From: Methylorubrum extorquens
GTDB lineage: Bacteria > Pseudomonadota > Alphaproteobacteria > Rhizobiales > Beijerinckiaceae
Length of the DNA stretch: 64,000 bases
NCBI RefSeq assembly: GCF_024169925.1
Contig: NZ_JALJXF010000001.1
Location: forward strand, 2,052,001-2,116,000
Reading direction: 5' to 3'
Shown: piece by piece, positions 9,101-16,853 of the stretch
Numbering within the stretch: position 1 is the stretch's first letter
Layout: every line of letters begins with the position of its first letter
The notes under the pieces: generated by a model
Database searches by the model: none
What the model saw: the letters and a program-made list of their open reading frames with translations, nothing else
What the model was told of the DNA's origin: nothing
Translations under genes and position numbers: made by a program

Positions 9101-10435
9101 ATGCCAAAACTGTTCAACGAACCGATCATGCAGACTTTTCCGTCCGGCCCGCGCAGGGGCGGGACCTTGGCTGGCACCTTGGCCGGCATGCTGCTCGCGC
9201 TGACCCTGTCGCAGGGGGCGCTGGCCGGGCCGGCGGCGAAGAAGACCGCCGACGCGCGCCCGGACTACACCGCCGCCCAGGCCGCGACCGCGCAGCCCGA
9301 GGGCCTGCCGGCCTCGGTGCGGATCGCGGGCGACGACACGCGTGCGTTCCAGTCGCTGATCGACGGGGCGCCCCGCGCCGCCGATCCCTGGCTGGTGCTC
9401 TCCGGCGGCGGCGAGAACGGCGCCTTCGCCGCCGGCCTTCTGGCGGGCTGGGCGGAGCGCGGCGACCGCCCCGATTTCGGCGTCATCACCGGCGTCTCGA
9501 CCGGCGCGCTGATCGCCCCCTTCGCCTTCGCGGCGCCGACGCTCGGCGACCGGGCCGACGCGGCGCTTCGCGAGAACTACACCGAGATCTCGGCGGCCGA
9601 CGTGTTCGAGTTCGGCGGCACGCAAGACGCGCTCACAGACACCTGGCCGCTCAAGCAGCGGATCGGGCGCGCGGTGACGCCGGCCCTGCTCAAGGCGGTG
9701 GCGGCCGAGCATGCCAAGGGCCGCCGTCTGCTGATCGCCACGACGCAGGTGGACAGCGAGCGGCCGGTGCTGTGGGACATGGGGGCGATCGCCCAACGCA
9801 ACGCCGAGACCGGCGACCCGCGGGCGCTGGCCTTGTTCCGCTCGATCGTGCTCGCCTCGGCGGCGGTGCCCGGCGTCTTCCCGCCAGTGGAGATCCCCGC
9901 CGACGTGAAGGAGGGGGCGAAAGCCAAGCCTGTCACGGAGTTGCACGACGACGGCGGGGCGATGGCCCCATTCTACCTCGCGCCGGCCGCCGCCCTGGAG
10001 GGGGAGACGCGGCTGCGCCTGCCGACGAACCGGGTCTACCTCGTCGTCAACAACCGGCTCGAGCCGGAATTCCAGATGGCCTCACGCACCACGCTCTCGG
10101 TGCTCGGCCGCACCATGTCGGCGGCGATCAAGGCGCAGACCCGCGCGGCGCTCGCGCTCACCAAGGGCTATGCCGCCCGCACCGGCCTGGATCTCCGGAT
10201 CGCCCTCATCGACGGGCGCTTCGCCAAGACCTCAGAGAAGCCGTTCGACCAGCCCTACATGAAGGCGCTGTTCGCCTACGGCGAGGCCCTGGCCCGCGAG
10301 GGCGACGCCTTCGCCCAGGCGAACCCGCCCGCGACGGCCCAGGGGCCGGACCTTGGCAAAGGTCTCGACAAGGGTTTTGGCCTGGATCGGACCGAGGCGA
10401 CGGAATCGACCGGTTCCGTCGCGGCCTCGCGCTGA
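9101..10435 (+). CDS. Secreted patatin-like phospholipase, 444 aa
   Basis: Lipid acyl hydrolase of the patatin family using a Ser-Asp dyad. The oxyanion motif SGGGENGAFAAG, the nucleophile elbow GVSTG and the acidic partner in HDDGGAMAP are all present, so it should be active. The N-terminus has a Sec-type signal (GGTLAGTLAGMLLALTLSQG ending ALA-GP), predicting export to the periplasm or outside. GGGAG lies about 9 bases before ATG 9101; an internal ATG at 9128 would also keep the signal peptide. The C-terminal tail (LGKGLDKGFGLDRTEATEST) is low complexity. Monocistronic, with a terminator downstream. Substrate unknown. Confidence 0.9.
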   Translation: MPKLFNEPIMQTFPSGPRRGGTLAGTLAGMLLALTLSQGALAGPAAKKTADARPDYTAAQAATAQPEGLPASVRIAGDDTRAFQSLIDGAPRAADPWLVLSGGGENGAFAAGLLAGWAERGDRPDFGVITGVSTGALIAPFAFAAPTLGDRADAALRENYTEISAADVFEFGGTQDALTDTWPLKQRIGRAVTPALLKAVAAEHAKGRRLLIATTQVDSERPVLWDMGAIAQRNAETGDPRALALFRSIVLASAAVPGVFPPVEIPADVKEGAKAKPVTELHDDGGAMAPFYLAPAAALEGETRLRLPTNRVYLVVNNRLEPEFQMASRTTLSVLGRTMSAAIKAQTRAALALTKGYAARTGLDLRIALIDGRFAKTSEKPFDQPYMKALFAYGEALAREGDAFAQANPPATAQGPDLGKGLDKGFGLDRTEATESTGSVAASR

Positions 10436-10505
10436 CACGGCGCGGATCCACGGCGCTCCTTCGGACGGGACGGTCGCGCACGCGGACGACATCGGACAGG
10501 GCTCG

Positions 10506-10540
10506 GAGGCGGCTCCGTGCGGGCCGCCTCTTCGTGTTTT
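10506..10540 (+). terminator. Rho-independent terminator of the patatin gene
   Basis: GAGGCGGC (10506-10513) pairs with GCCGCCTC (10523-10530), followed by TTCGTGTTTT. Confidence 0.8.
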
Positions 10541-10567
10541 CAGGGCGCACCGCCGATCCGTCTTCCC

Positions 10568-11113
10568 TTACGCCTCTTCCGCATCGGCCGGGGCGTAGAC
10601 GGCCTCGCCCAGGCGCTTCAGCGGACCGCCGGGGCCTGAGCGCTTCCAAAGCCGGGTGTTGAGCGCCGCCACCGGATCCTGCCCCGGCAGGGCAAAGCCC
10701 TGCTCGGTGATCCGCGCCAGAATCTCGCTCGCATGCATCGGGCGGCCTGCCTCCTCCAGGACGGCGAGCACCGCCTCGATTACCGCCCGGCCGTAGCGGC
10801 GGGCCAGCACCGTCTCCGACAGGCCTGCCTCACCCTCGGCCGGCGCGGGGACAGCCGGTGCCGCAGGCCTCTCGGGCGCCGCGGAGGGCGGAGCCGGAGG
10901 GGCAGCGGCCGGCGCCTGCACCGGTTGCGGCGCGGGGGCCGGAACGGGGATGGGGGCGTCCGCTCGTCCATCCGCGTCCGGCGAGGCCGGGCTACCGAGG
11001 CGTCGGCCGAGATCGAGGTAGAGGAGGAAATCGGCGATCTGCCGCTCGATCGCGTCGCGCTGCCGACGCAGCACCTCCAGCCGCGCAAGTGCCTCGGCTT
11101 CCGACAGGACCAT
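10568..11113 (-). CDS. Coiled-coil protein with C-terminal HARE-HTH-like winged helix, 181 aa
   Basis: Unnamed protein with three visible parts. Residues 1-45 form a charged helix (EAEALARLEVLRRQRDAIERQI). Residues ~50-105 are a Pro/Ala-rich disordered linker. The last ~75 residues (VIEAVLAVLEEAGRPMHASEILARI then a wing ending LGEAVYAPAD) look like the HARE-HTH winged helix that occurs in RpoE-delta/ASXL and restriction-linked proteins and is proposed to bind DNA. The start at 11113 is set by a perfect AGGAGG six bases upstream; the ATG at 11128 in the same frame would place that site inside the gene. It is on the repA strand, 600 bases downstream, so a link to the plasmid-type origin is possible but unproven. 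Confidence 0.75.
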   Translation of the reverse strand: MVLSEAEALARLEVLRRQRDAIERQIADFLLYLDLGRRLGSPASPDADGRADAPIPVPAPAPQPVQAPAAAPPAPPSAAPERPAAPAVPAPAEGEAGLSETVLARRYGRAVIEAVLAVLEEAGRPMHASEILARITEQGFALPGQDPVAALNTRLWKRSGPGGPLKRLGEAVYAPADAEEA

Positions 11114-11712
11114 GCCGGCCCTCCTCATCGTTCATTCCCAACGAGGGGAATTTCTCCGACGGGAAGATGCCATGGAATAACCGGGTAGGCGAGTTCTTTC
11201 TATTCCATCCAAGGCGTTTCCTGCTCGAAACACGGAATGGAGGGGGCGCGCTGACCCGCGCGATGGACGTCTGTTTGAGCGCGGTTTTCCGAGGTCATAC
11301 CAAATCCGGGTGATCCCTTCGGGATGGCGGATTTGGGCTTCGGCGGGATCCCATCACGCTGGCGTGATGGGATCCCTCCTCAGGCGCCGCGCGGGCTTGC
11401 TGATACGCTCCCCGTGCTGCGGCGCCCAGCGAACGCGTCGCCTTGAAGCTGGCAGGAACGGTCGTTCGCGGACCAACTCCCTTCAGGAAGACGAGTCGCG
11501 GCGTGTTTCGAGGCTGCGATCGCAACACCTCGGCGAGGGAAGCCTTCAGGGGTTCGGAATGGGCAGGTCATTCGGCCCCAAAGACGGAATGGACCGTTCC
11601 CAAGCGTGGAGGCCGTCGGCTTCCCTGCCTGAAACTTTTGATATTCCGTACCGTACCCACCACGACGGCGGGCATATGGAATATTCCAAATCAAGATGTT
11701 CCGAAAATTCCG
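11114..11712. other. Gap between repA and the HARE-HTH gene, rich in palindromes
   Basis: 599 bases without a supported gene. It holds the palindromic repeat at 11301-11376. Several short ATTCC/GGAAT repeats occur around 11130-11250 (GAATTTCTCC, GGAATAACC, CTATTCCATCC, GGAATGG) and again around 11560-11705 (GGAATGG, ATATTCCG, GGAATATTCC, AAATTCC). These could be binding sites for a regulator. Confidence 0.5.
11301..11376. repeat. Palindromic repeat element with a nested 32-bp palindrome
   Basis: CAAATCCG (11301-11308) pairs with CGGATTTG (11328-11335), with an inner ATCCC/GGGAT stem. This arrangement recurs at 20193-20227. Directly after it a perfect palindrome at 11345-11376 has 15-bp arms (GGGATCCCATCACGC and its complement) around TG. 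A shared TCAGGCGCCGCG follows both copies. Confidence 0.75.
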
Positions 11713-12810
11713 TCAGGCGCGGGCCGCACTCGCCGTCGCGCGCGCGGTGCGGGCGGCCTTGGGCGGTACCAGCAGGCTGCCGGGATCGGCCGGGTGGAGC
11801 AGCATGCCGCCCTCGTCGAGGTCGATCCGCAGCCGCGGGAACACCTCGAGCAGGCCGGCGAGATCCGCCTTGAAGGCTTGGCGGAAGCTGCGCAGGCTGG
11901 CGTTCTCGGCGCCAAACTGGCGGTGCAGGTTGTCCCAGGTCAGCCGCAGGGGGCGCTGCAGGGCGCGCAGGCGGTAGCCGGTCCAGAACAGGAGGTCGAG
12001 CTTGCGCGCCGAGCCGGAGAAGGCCCGCGCGGCGCGGATATCGACCGGCAGGGCGTGCCGGATCAGGCTGTCGTAGAAATCCTGATGGAACGAGACGGTG
12101 CGCTGCCAGACGAGGCCGTCATCGCCGCGCCGCCACAGTTCGAGCTGGCGGAAGGGCGGCACGTTGAGGGTCGAGGCCTGTCCCTCCCCGTCCCACAGGC
12201 CGAGTTGCATCGAGCAGGCGGCGAGCCGGTTGAGCTGTTCCTTGAAGGCGCCGATGGTGCCGCGCTCGCCGCCGGTGACGGCAAACCCCATCGCCTTCAT
12301 GAAGCCCGAGAGGCTGTCGGCGACTTCGATGACGGGGCTCCTCTGGCGCACCGCCTCGGTGCAGAGATGCAGGAGCACCAGCCGGGCCTTGGGGCCGTAG
12401 GGCAGGCCCTGCAGCTCCATCTCGCCGGTGATCGGGTTCTTCAGGCGTCCCGCCGAGAGGCTGAGCGAGTTGCGGCCGTATTCCCGCACGAAGTCGCGGG
12501 CGTCGCCGGGATCGCGGTAGGGCAGGCCGCACAGCGCGAGCACCGAGTGCAGGTGCTGGAGGTTTTCCGGACCGGTCGGCTCGCTCTCGATCACCTCGCG
12601 CACGGCGTCGCGGCGGCGGCGGTCGCGGCCCATGGCCTCGCGGGCCTCGGCCTGCGCGCCCTCCTGGGCTCGAGCGGCGTCGCGCTCGCGCTGGCGGAAC
12701 AGCAGGTGCTCGACGATCGGCGCGAACAGGAACCCGCCCCGCGCCGCCTCCAGCTCCGCCTGCAGATCCGGGTCGCGGATCGCGGCGATCTTGGCCTCAA
12801 GCCCCGACAT
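11713..12810 (-). CDS. repA: Plasmid-type replication initiator RepA, 365 aa
   Basis: Resembles the plasmid RepA family (PF04796-like), which binds iterons and opens a plasmid origin. Visible signatures are the long charged N-terminus, GLPYGPKARLVLLHLCTEAV, the helix MKAMGFAVTGGERGTIGAFKE, the YDSLIRHALPVDIRAARAF segment, and RKLDLLFWTGYRLRALQRP followed by SLRSFRQAFKADL. The protein appears intact. The tail is Ala/Arg-rich (KAARTARATASAARA). ATG 12810 gives MSGLEAKIAAI, with AGGGCAGG just upstream. Seven iteron-like repeats lie 224-460 bases upstream, the arrangement of an iteron plasmid. Its neighbours (mazG, rimO, pab genes) are chromosomal, so this is either an integrated or relic replicon or a chromosomal RepA with another role. 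Confidence 0.82.
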   Translation of the reverse strand: MSGLEAKIAAIRDPDLQAELEAARGGFLFAPIVEHLLFRQRERDAARAQEGAQAEAREAMGRDRRRRDAVREVIESEPTGPENLQHLHSVLALCGLPYRDPGDARDFVREYGRNSLSLSAGRLKNPITGEMELQGLPYGPKARLVLLHLCTEAVRQRSPVIEVADSLSGFMKAMGFAVTGGERGTIGAFKEQLNRLAACSMQLGLWDGEGQASTLNVPPFRQLELWRRGDDGLVWQRTVSFHQDFYDSLIRHALPVDIRAARAFSGSARKLDLLFWTGYRLRALQRPLRLTWDNLHRQFGAENASLRSFRQAFKADLAGLLEVFPRLRIDLDEGGMLLHPADPGSLLVPPKAARTARATASAARA

Positions 12811-13033
12811 CGCCTGCCCTCAAAGCCTCCCGCTGCGTGTCACGTCGTGTTCGCCTTACCGCAGGCTCCGGACGGAATCGTCGGAAGCACCCTCAGGGCC
12901 GCAACCGATCTGTCACGATTCGGCTCCGCGGAGTCCCGTGGCCTTTCGGAGTTTTCCCGGGAATCCACGCTTCGGCTCCCGAGTCCTGCACAGGCACGTC
13001 GTCCGCGGTCGGAAGCGGGGCCGATTTCGGACA

Positions 13034-13270
13034 CGCAGAGTTCCATACGCCCGCCGGCCGGCCCGAATCCGCCCGCGCAGAGTTCAATACGCCCCTCGCC
13101 TGCCCCCCGGCCCCGGACTTGTCCCCGCTCTTCCCCGGCCAAACCGGTTTTGCACGCTGAATCGGGTACGGGCCCACGCAGAATCCGATGCGACAGGCCC
13201 AGCCCTCCACGCAGAATCCGATGCGGTTCCGCGCAGAGTTCGATGCGGTTCCGCGCAGAGTTCCATGCAC
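13034..13270 (+). repeat. Iteron array: seven direct repeats at ~11/22-bp phasing
   Basis: Direct repeats of about 17 bp start at 13034, 13076, 13155, 13177, 13210, 13232 and 13254. Consensus is CGCAGAGTTCnATrCGC; the copies at 13177 and 13210 carry CGCAGAATCCGATGCG, and the copy at 13155 (CGCTGAATCGGGTACG) is degenerate. The last copies are 22, 33, 22 and 22 bp apart, which keeps them on one face of the helix. Spacing and position upstream of repA fit replication iterons. Confidence 0.85.
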
Positions 13271-13438
13271 AAAGGGGCCTCAAGTCACGGGCGGATCACG
13301 ACTTTTCCGCCTCCCTTATAACCTGCTGAACTGACTCACTGAGAATCCTTAACAGATAGCTTTCCTAGGGAGGGTAGAGCTGCGTTCGCCAAACCGAACG
13401 GGATCTTTTTCTCTTCTTTTCAAAAGGAATAAACGGAA

Positions 13439-13447
13439 TTTTGCACA
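13439..13447 (+). promoter_or_regulatory. DnaA box next to an AT-rich tract
   Basis: TTTTGCACA matches TTWTNCACA exactly. It borders the AT-rich tract 13401-13443 (TTTTTCTCTTCTTTTC, AAAAGGAATAAACGG), a candidate unwinding element. A near match (TTTTGCACG) occurs at 13148-13156 beside the third iteron. Confidence 0.55.
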
Positions 13448-13570
13448 GGCTGTGCCCCTTCTCTCCCCGATCGAAGGCCCGCGAAGCGGCACTGCGCGGC
13501 AGCGGCGGACGGTCTATGAGCAGTGGCTTGGCTGAGGCCGGGCTTCCTGCGGGATTGGGGGATGAGAGCG

Positions 13571-14401
13571 ATGGACGAGGCGCCGATCGACAGGCTGCTG
13601 ACGCTGATGGCGCGCCTGCGCGATCCGGAACGGGGCTGCGCCTGGGACGTGCAGCAGAGCTATGCCAGCATCGTCCCCTACACGATCGAGGAAGCCTACG
13701 AGGTCGCCGACGCGGTCGAGCGCGGCGACCGGGCCGATCTGCGCGACGAACTCGGCGATCTGCTGCTCCAGGTCGTGTTCCAGGCGCGGATCGCGGAGGA
13801 GGAGGGCGCCTTCTGCTTCGACGACGTCGCCGAGGCGATCTGCGCCAAGCTGATCCGGCGCCACCCGCACGTCTTCGACGCGTCCGGAGGTTTCCTGCCG
13901 CCCGAGCGGCGCCCGACCGACCCGGCGGCGATCAAGGCGGCCTGGGAGACGATCAAGGCGCGGGAGCGCGCGGAGAAGGCGGCGGCCGGGAAAGCGGAAG
14001 CGGCGGGACTGCTCGCCGGCGTCTCGCGCGCCCTCCCCGCCCTCGCCCGGGCCGACCGGATCTCGAAGCGGGCAGCCGGCGTCGGCTTCGATTGGCCGGA
14101 CGCGGCCCAGGTCCTGGCCAAGGTGCGCGAGGAGGCCGACGAGGTCGAGGAGAGCTTGGAGAAGGGCGAGCCGGAGGCGGTGTTCGAGGAGATCGGCGAC
14201 CTGCTGTTCTCGGTCGCCAACCTCGCCCGTCACGCCGGCGTCGATCCGGAGGAGGCGCTGCGGCGCGGCACCCTCAAGTTCGAGCGCCGCTTCACCGCCA
14301 TGGCCGCCCGGCTCGCCAGCGAGGGCCACGCCCTGGAGGACACCGCCCTCCCCGCGATGGAAGCCGCGTGGCAGGCGGTGAAGCGCGACGAGAAGGCGTG
14401 A
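13571..14401 (+). CDS. mazG: Nucleoside triphosphate pyrophosphohydrolase MazG
   Basis: Hydrolyses NTPs and dNTPs to NMP and pyrophosphate, cleaning the nucleotide pool or affecting ppGpp metabolism. Two all-alpha MazG domains are seen. The first has LMARLRDPERGCAWDVQQSY and the metal-binding EEAYEVADAVERGD ... DELGDLLLQVVF. The second has VREEADEVEESLEKG ... EEIGDLLFSVANLARH. Length (276 aa) is typical. ATG 13571 is preferred with GAGAG just upstream; ATG 13562, three codons earlier, is also possible. It is divergent from repA across the iteron region, so its promoter probably lies close to the AT-rich tract. Confidence 0.93.
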   Translation: MDEAPIDRLLTLMARLRDPERGCAWDVQQSYASIVPYTIEEAYEVADAVERGDRADLRDELGDLLLQVVFQARIAEEEGAFCFDDVAEAICAKLIRRHPHVFDASGGFLPPERRPTDPAAIKAAWETIKARERAEKAAAGKAEAAGLLAGVSRALPALARADRISKRAAGVGFDWPDAAQVLAKVREEADEVEESLEKGEPEAVFEEIGDLLFSVANLARHAGVDPEEALRRGTLKFERRFTAMAARLASEGHALEDTALPAMEAAWQAVKRDEKA

Positions 14402-14414
14402 GGTTCAGGGGATC

Positions 14415-14521
14415 CCGAAGGGCCTCAGGCCCTTCGGCGGGTTCTGAGGGCGGAGCCCTGAGATCGGCGACGCCGCTTTGTAGGGCTCCGCCCTGCACCC
14501 GCGAAAGGACGTGTCCTTTCG
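14415..14521. repeat. REP/BIME-like pair in inverted orientation
   Basis: Two units face each other. Unit 1 is the hairpin CCGAAGGGCC/GGCCCTTCGG (14415-14437), spacer CGGGT, then a GAGGGC/GCCCT hairpin to 14461. Unit 2 is AGGGC/GCCCT (14482-14494), spacer GCACCCG, then CGAAAGGAC/GTCCTTTCG (14502-14521). The same two-hairpin layout with a GGGT spacer recurs at 20875-20914 and 50577-50624. It sits after mazG and may end its transcript. Confidence 0.75.
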
Positions 14522-14539
14522 AAATCTTCGATCGGGGGC

Positions 14540-14707
14540 TCAGCCCTTCGCCCGCGGGCCGCCCTTCTTCGGGGCCTTCGGCTCCGGCGCCTTCGGCTTC
14601 AGGCGCTCCAAGACCTGCTCCAGGGCGCGCTCGACCGCCGCCTGCTCCGGCGGTGTGGCACCGTCTTGCGGGCGATTCGTCGGGTTCGAGTCGCGGCTCT
14701 TCGGCAT
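14540..14707 (-). CDS. Small basic protein, 55 aa, unrecognised
   Basis: A short frame (MPKSRDSNPTNRP...) with a central acidic/hydrophobic helix (EQAAVERALEQVLERLKPK) and a Lys/Pro/Ala tail (APEPKAPKKGGPRAKG). Codon use is normal for this genome and the protein has a coherent layout, which favours a real gene. No strong ribosome site is seen before ATG 14707. The tail resembles nucleic-acid-binding tails, but no family is recognised. Confidence 0.5.
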   Translation of the reverse strand: MPKSRDSNPTNRPQDGATPPEQAAVERALEQVLERLKPKAPEPKAPKKGGPRAKG

Positions 14708-14818
14708 GGGCGCAAGCCTAGACAGGGTTGCCAGGCGAAGACCACCGATTCAGTCCGTTTCAATACGTGCCGGGGGCCTTTTCCTCAGAGAAAAGCCTTT
14801 TGCGCGGCCGGGTTAATC

Positions 14819-15241
14819 TTAACGAGATACCCTGGGATCGCCCGTTTTTCGTGTCGTGAAGGGCCAATCGATGACGTGGACGGCGTAGAGCGCCCACCAC
14901 ACCATCACCGGCTGAAGCGCGAGGCGGGGGCCGTGATACCACCACGTGTCGGGAATCGGCGGCACGGCGATGCCCTCCACCGCCTGCTTGATGTTGGCCG
15001 GGAACACGCAGACCGCGTAGAGCGCCAGCATGATGCCGGCGAGCCGCCGCAGCCGCGGCACGAACAGCGCCAGCGCACCCGCGATCTCGCACAGGCCGGT
15101 GCCGATCACCACGAGGCGCGGCTGCGGCACCCAACCCGGCATGATCGGCAGGAAGCGCTCGGTGGCGGTGAGGTGGACGACACCGATGAAGCCGTAGAGG
15201 CCAGTCAGTCCGGTGCGCAGCCAGCGGCGGTCGTCGCACAT
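14819..15241 (-). CDS. DoxX-like small membrane protein, 140 aa
   Basis: Integral membrane protein with about four hydrophobic helices (TGLTGLYGFIGVVHL, VVIGTGLCEIAGALALF, LAGIMLALYAVCVFP, PVMVWWALYAVHVI). The pattern of polar residues (HLTATERFLP near helix 1, VFPANIKQAV after helix 3) is that of the DoxX/DUF4267-like group. Function in this family is mostly unknown. It starts 10 bases after the stop of the small gene at 15252-15437, so the two are likely co-transcribed. Confidence 0.8.
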   Translation of the reverse strand: MCDDRRWLRTGLTGLYGFIGVVHLTATERFLPIMPGWVPQPRLVVIGTGLCEIAGALALFVPRLRRLAGIMLALYAVCVFPANIKQAVEGIAVPPIPDTWWYHGPRLALQPVMVWWALYAVHVIDWPFTTRKTGDPRVSR

Positions 15242-15251
15242 CCCGGGACGC

Positions 15252-15437
15252 TCAAGCGGACTTGCCGTCCTCGGAGTCCGGCTTGTTCTCCCCGGCGGAA
15301 GAATTGCCGCGCGCGGCCTCCTCGGCCTCGGTGCCGGCGCGGTCCATCGGCCCTGCCTGCGATTTCAGCCGGCCCGTCGCCGGGTCTTTGGGCGAGACCG
15401 CGGCCCCGTTGCTCTGGTCGCGCTGCTCGTCCGCCAT
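15252..15437 (-). CDS. Small hydrophilic hypothetical protein, 61 aa
   Basis: Very polar protein (MADEQRDQSNGAAVSPKDPATG...) rich in Glu, Asp, Ser, Gly and Ala, with no hydrophobic core, so probably disordered. GAGG lies about 9 bases before the ATG. It precedes the DoxX-like gene with a 10-base gap. No family recognised. Confidence 0.65.
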   Translation of the reverse strand: MADEQRDQSNGAAVSPKDPATGRLKSQAGPMDRAGTEAEEAARGNSSAGENKPDSEDGKSA

Positions 15438-15506
15438 GCCAGCCTCGTCATTCGCGTGGAATCGTGACGGGGCAACGTGCGGCGCGCGGGGCGGTTCGCC
15501 CCGCCC

Positions 15507-16853
15507 CTAGACCGCGATGCCGTGCAGATCGTAGGCATCGGCCCGCTCGATCTTCACGGTGACGATGTCGCCGGGCCGCACCGGGCGGCGCGAGGCGACG
15601 TGGACGCTGCCGTCGATCTCCGGCGCGTCGGCCTTGGAGCGGCCGCGCGCGCCGGTCGGACCCACCTCGTCGATGATGACTGACAAGCGCTTGCCCACCT
15701 TCGCCCGCTGCAAGCGCAGCGAGACGTGGTTCTGCGCCTCCATGAAGCGGCGCTTGCGCTCGGCCTTCACCTCCGGCGGCACCAGCAGGCCGAGATCGTT
15801 GGCGGTGGCGCCGCGGACCGGCTCGTACTCGAAGCAGCCGACGCGCTCGAGCCGCGCCTCGCGAATCCAATCGAGCAGTTCCTCGAACTCGGCATCGGTC
15901 TCGCCGGGGAAGCCGACGATGAAGGTCGAGCGGATGGCGAGATCCGGGCAGATCTCGCGCCAGCGCCGGATGCGGTCGAGTTGGCGTTCTTGGTTGCCCG
16001 GCCGGCGCATGCGCTTGAGCACCGAGGGGCTCGCGTGCTGGAGCGGCATGTCGAGATAGGGAAGGATCTTGCCCTCGGCCATCAGCGGGATGACCTCGTC
16101 GACATGCGGGTAGGGGTAGACGTAGTGCAGCCGCACCCAGGCGCCGAGTTCGCCGAGTTCGGAGGCCAGATCGTAGAACCGGGCGCGCACTTCCCGGTCC
16201 CGCCACGGGCTCGACGCGTAGCGCGTGTCGATGCCGTAGGCCGAGGTGTCCTGAGAGACGACGAGCAACTCCTTCACCCCGGCTTTGACGAGCTTTTCCG
16301 CCTCGCGCAGCACGTCGCCCGCCGGGCGGCTGACGAGGTCGCCGCGTAAGCTCGGGATGATGCAGAAGGTGCAGCGGTTGTTGCAGCCCTCGGAAATCTT
16401 CAGATAGGCGTAGTGGCGCGGGGTGAGCTTGACCCCCTGCGGCGGGATCAGGTCGAGGAACGGATCGTGGGCGGGGGGCACCGCCTCGTGCACCGCGGCG
16501 ACCACCGACTCGTAGGCCTGGGGGCCGGTGACGGCCAAGAGGTTCGGATACTTCTCGCGGATCTCCTCCGGCTGCGCGCCCATGCAGCCCGTCACGATCA
16601 CCCGGCCGTTCTCGGCCATGGCCTCGCCGATCGCCTGAAGCGACTCGGCCTTGGCCGAATCGAGAAAGCCGCAGGTGTTGACGATGACCACGTCCGCCCC
16701 GTCGTGGCGGCGGCTCAGCTCGTAGCCCTCGGCCCGCAGATGGGTGAGGATGCGCTCGGAATCGACGAGCGCCTTGGGGCAGCCCAGCGACACGAACGAG
16801 ATCCGCGGCGCGGCGGCGCCCTTGGGGTCCGAGGGAGAGGCGGTTGCGGTCAT
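15507..16853 (-). CDS. rimO: Ribosomal protein S12 methylthiotransferase RimO
   Basis: Radical-SAM enzyme that adds a methylthio group to an aspartate of ribosomal protein S12. The N-terminal MTTase domain has three cluster cysteines ([21 protein letters not shown]). The radical-SAM motif CNNRCTFC lies near residues 156-163 and is followed by IIPSLRGD, typical of RimO rather than MiaB. A C-terminal TRAM domain ([24 protein letters not shown]) completes the 448-aa protein. ATG 16853 is chosen; the frame continues upstream without support. It appears to be a single gene. Confidence 0.95.
   Translation of the reverse strand: MTATASPSDPKGAAAPRISFVSLGCPKALVDSERILTHLRAEGYELSRRHDGADVVIVNTCGFLDSAKAESLQAIGEAMAENGRVIVTGCMGAQPEEIREKYPNLLAVTGPQAYESVVAAVHEAVPPAHDPFLDLIPPQGVKLTPRHYAYLKISEGCNNRCTFCIIPSLRGDLVSRPAGDVLREAEKLVKAGVKELLVVSQDTSAYGIDTRYASSPWRDREVRARFYDLASELGELGAWVRLHYVYPYPHVDEVIPLMAEGKILPYLDMPLQHASPSVLKRMRRPGNQERQLDRIRRWREICPDLAIRSTFIVGFPGETDAEFEELLDWIREARLERVGCFEYEPVRGATANDLGLLVPPEVKAERKRRFMEAQNHVSLRLQRAKVGKRLSVIIDEVGPTGARGRSKADAPEIDGSVHVASRRPVRPGDIVTVKIERADAYDLHGIAV

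Larger units (their letters stand above)
12811..13570. other. repA-mazG divergent gap carrying a plasmid-type origin
   Basis: 760 bases with no supported gene. From repA outward: a GC-rich stretch (12811-13030), seven iteron-like repeats (13034-13270), a transition at 13300-13380, an AT-rich tract (13401-13443) and a DnaA-box match (13439-13447), then the upstream region of mazG. The order is that of an iteron-controlled oriV next to its initiator gene. Confidence 0.65.

Noticed and set aside
11295..11528. 77-codon minus-strand frame in the repA-HTH gap
   Set aside because: It runs through palindromic repeats and has no ribosome site or recognisable domain; a gene remnant is possible but not supported.
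13034..13270. CRISPR array
   Set aside because: Repeats are only ~17 bp with 5-16 bp between most of them, lack spacer-like unique segments and have no cas genes; iterons explain them better.
14680..14700. T-loop-like GGGTTCGAGTC suggesting a tRNA
   Set aside because: No acceptor, D or anticodon arms can be drawn around it; it lies in a small coding frame.
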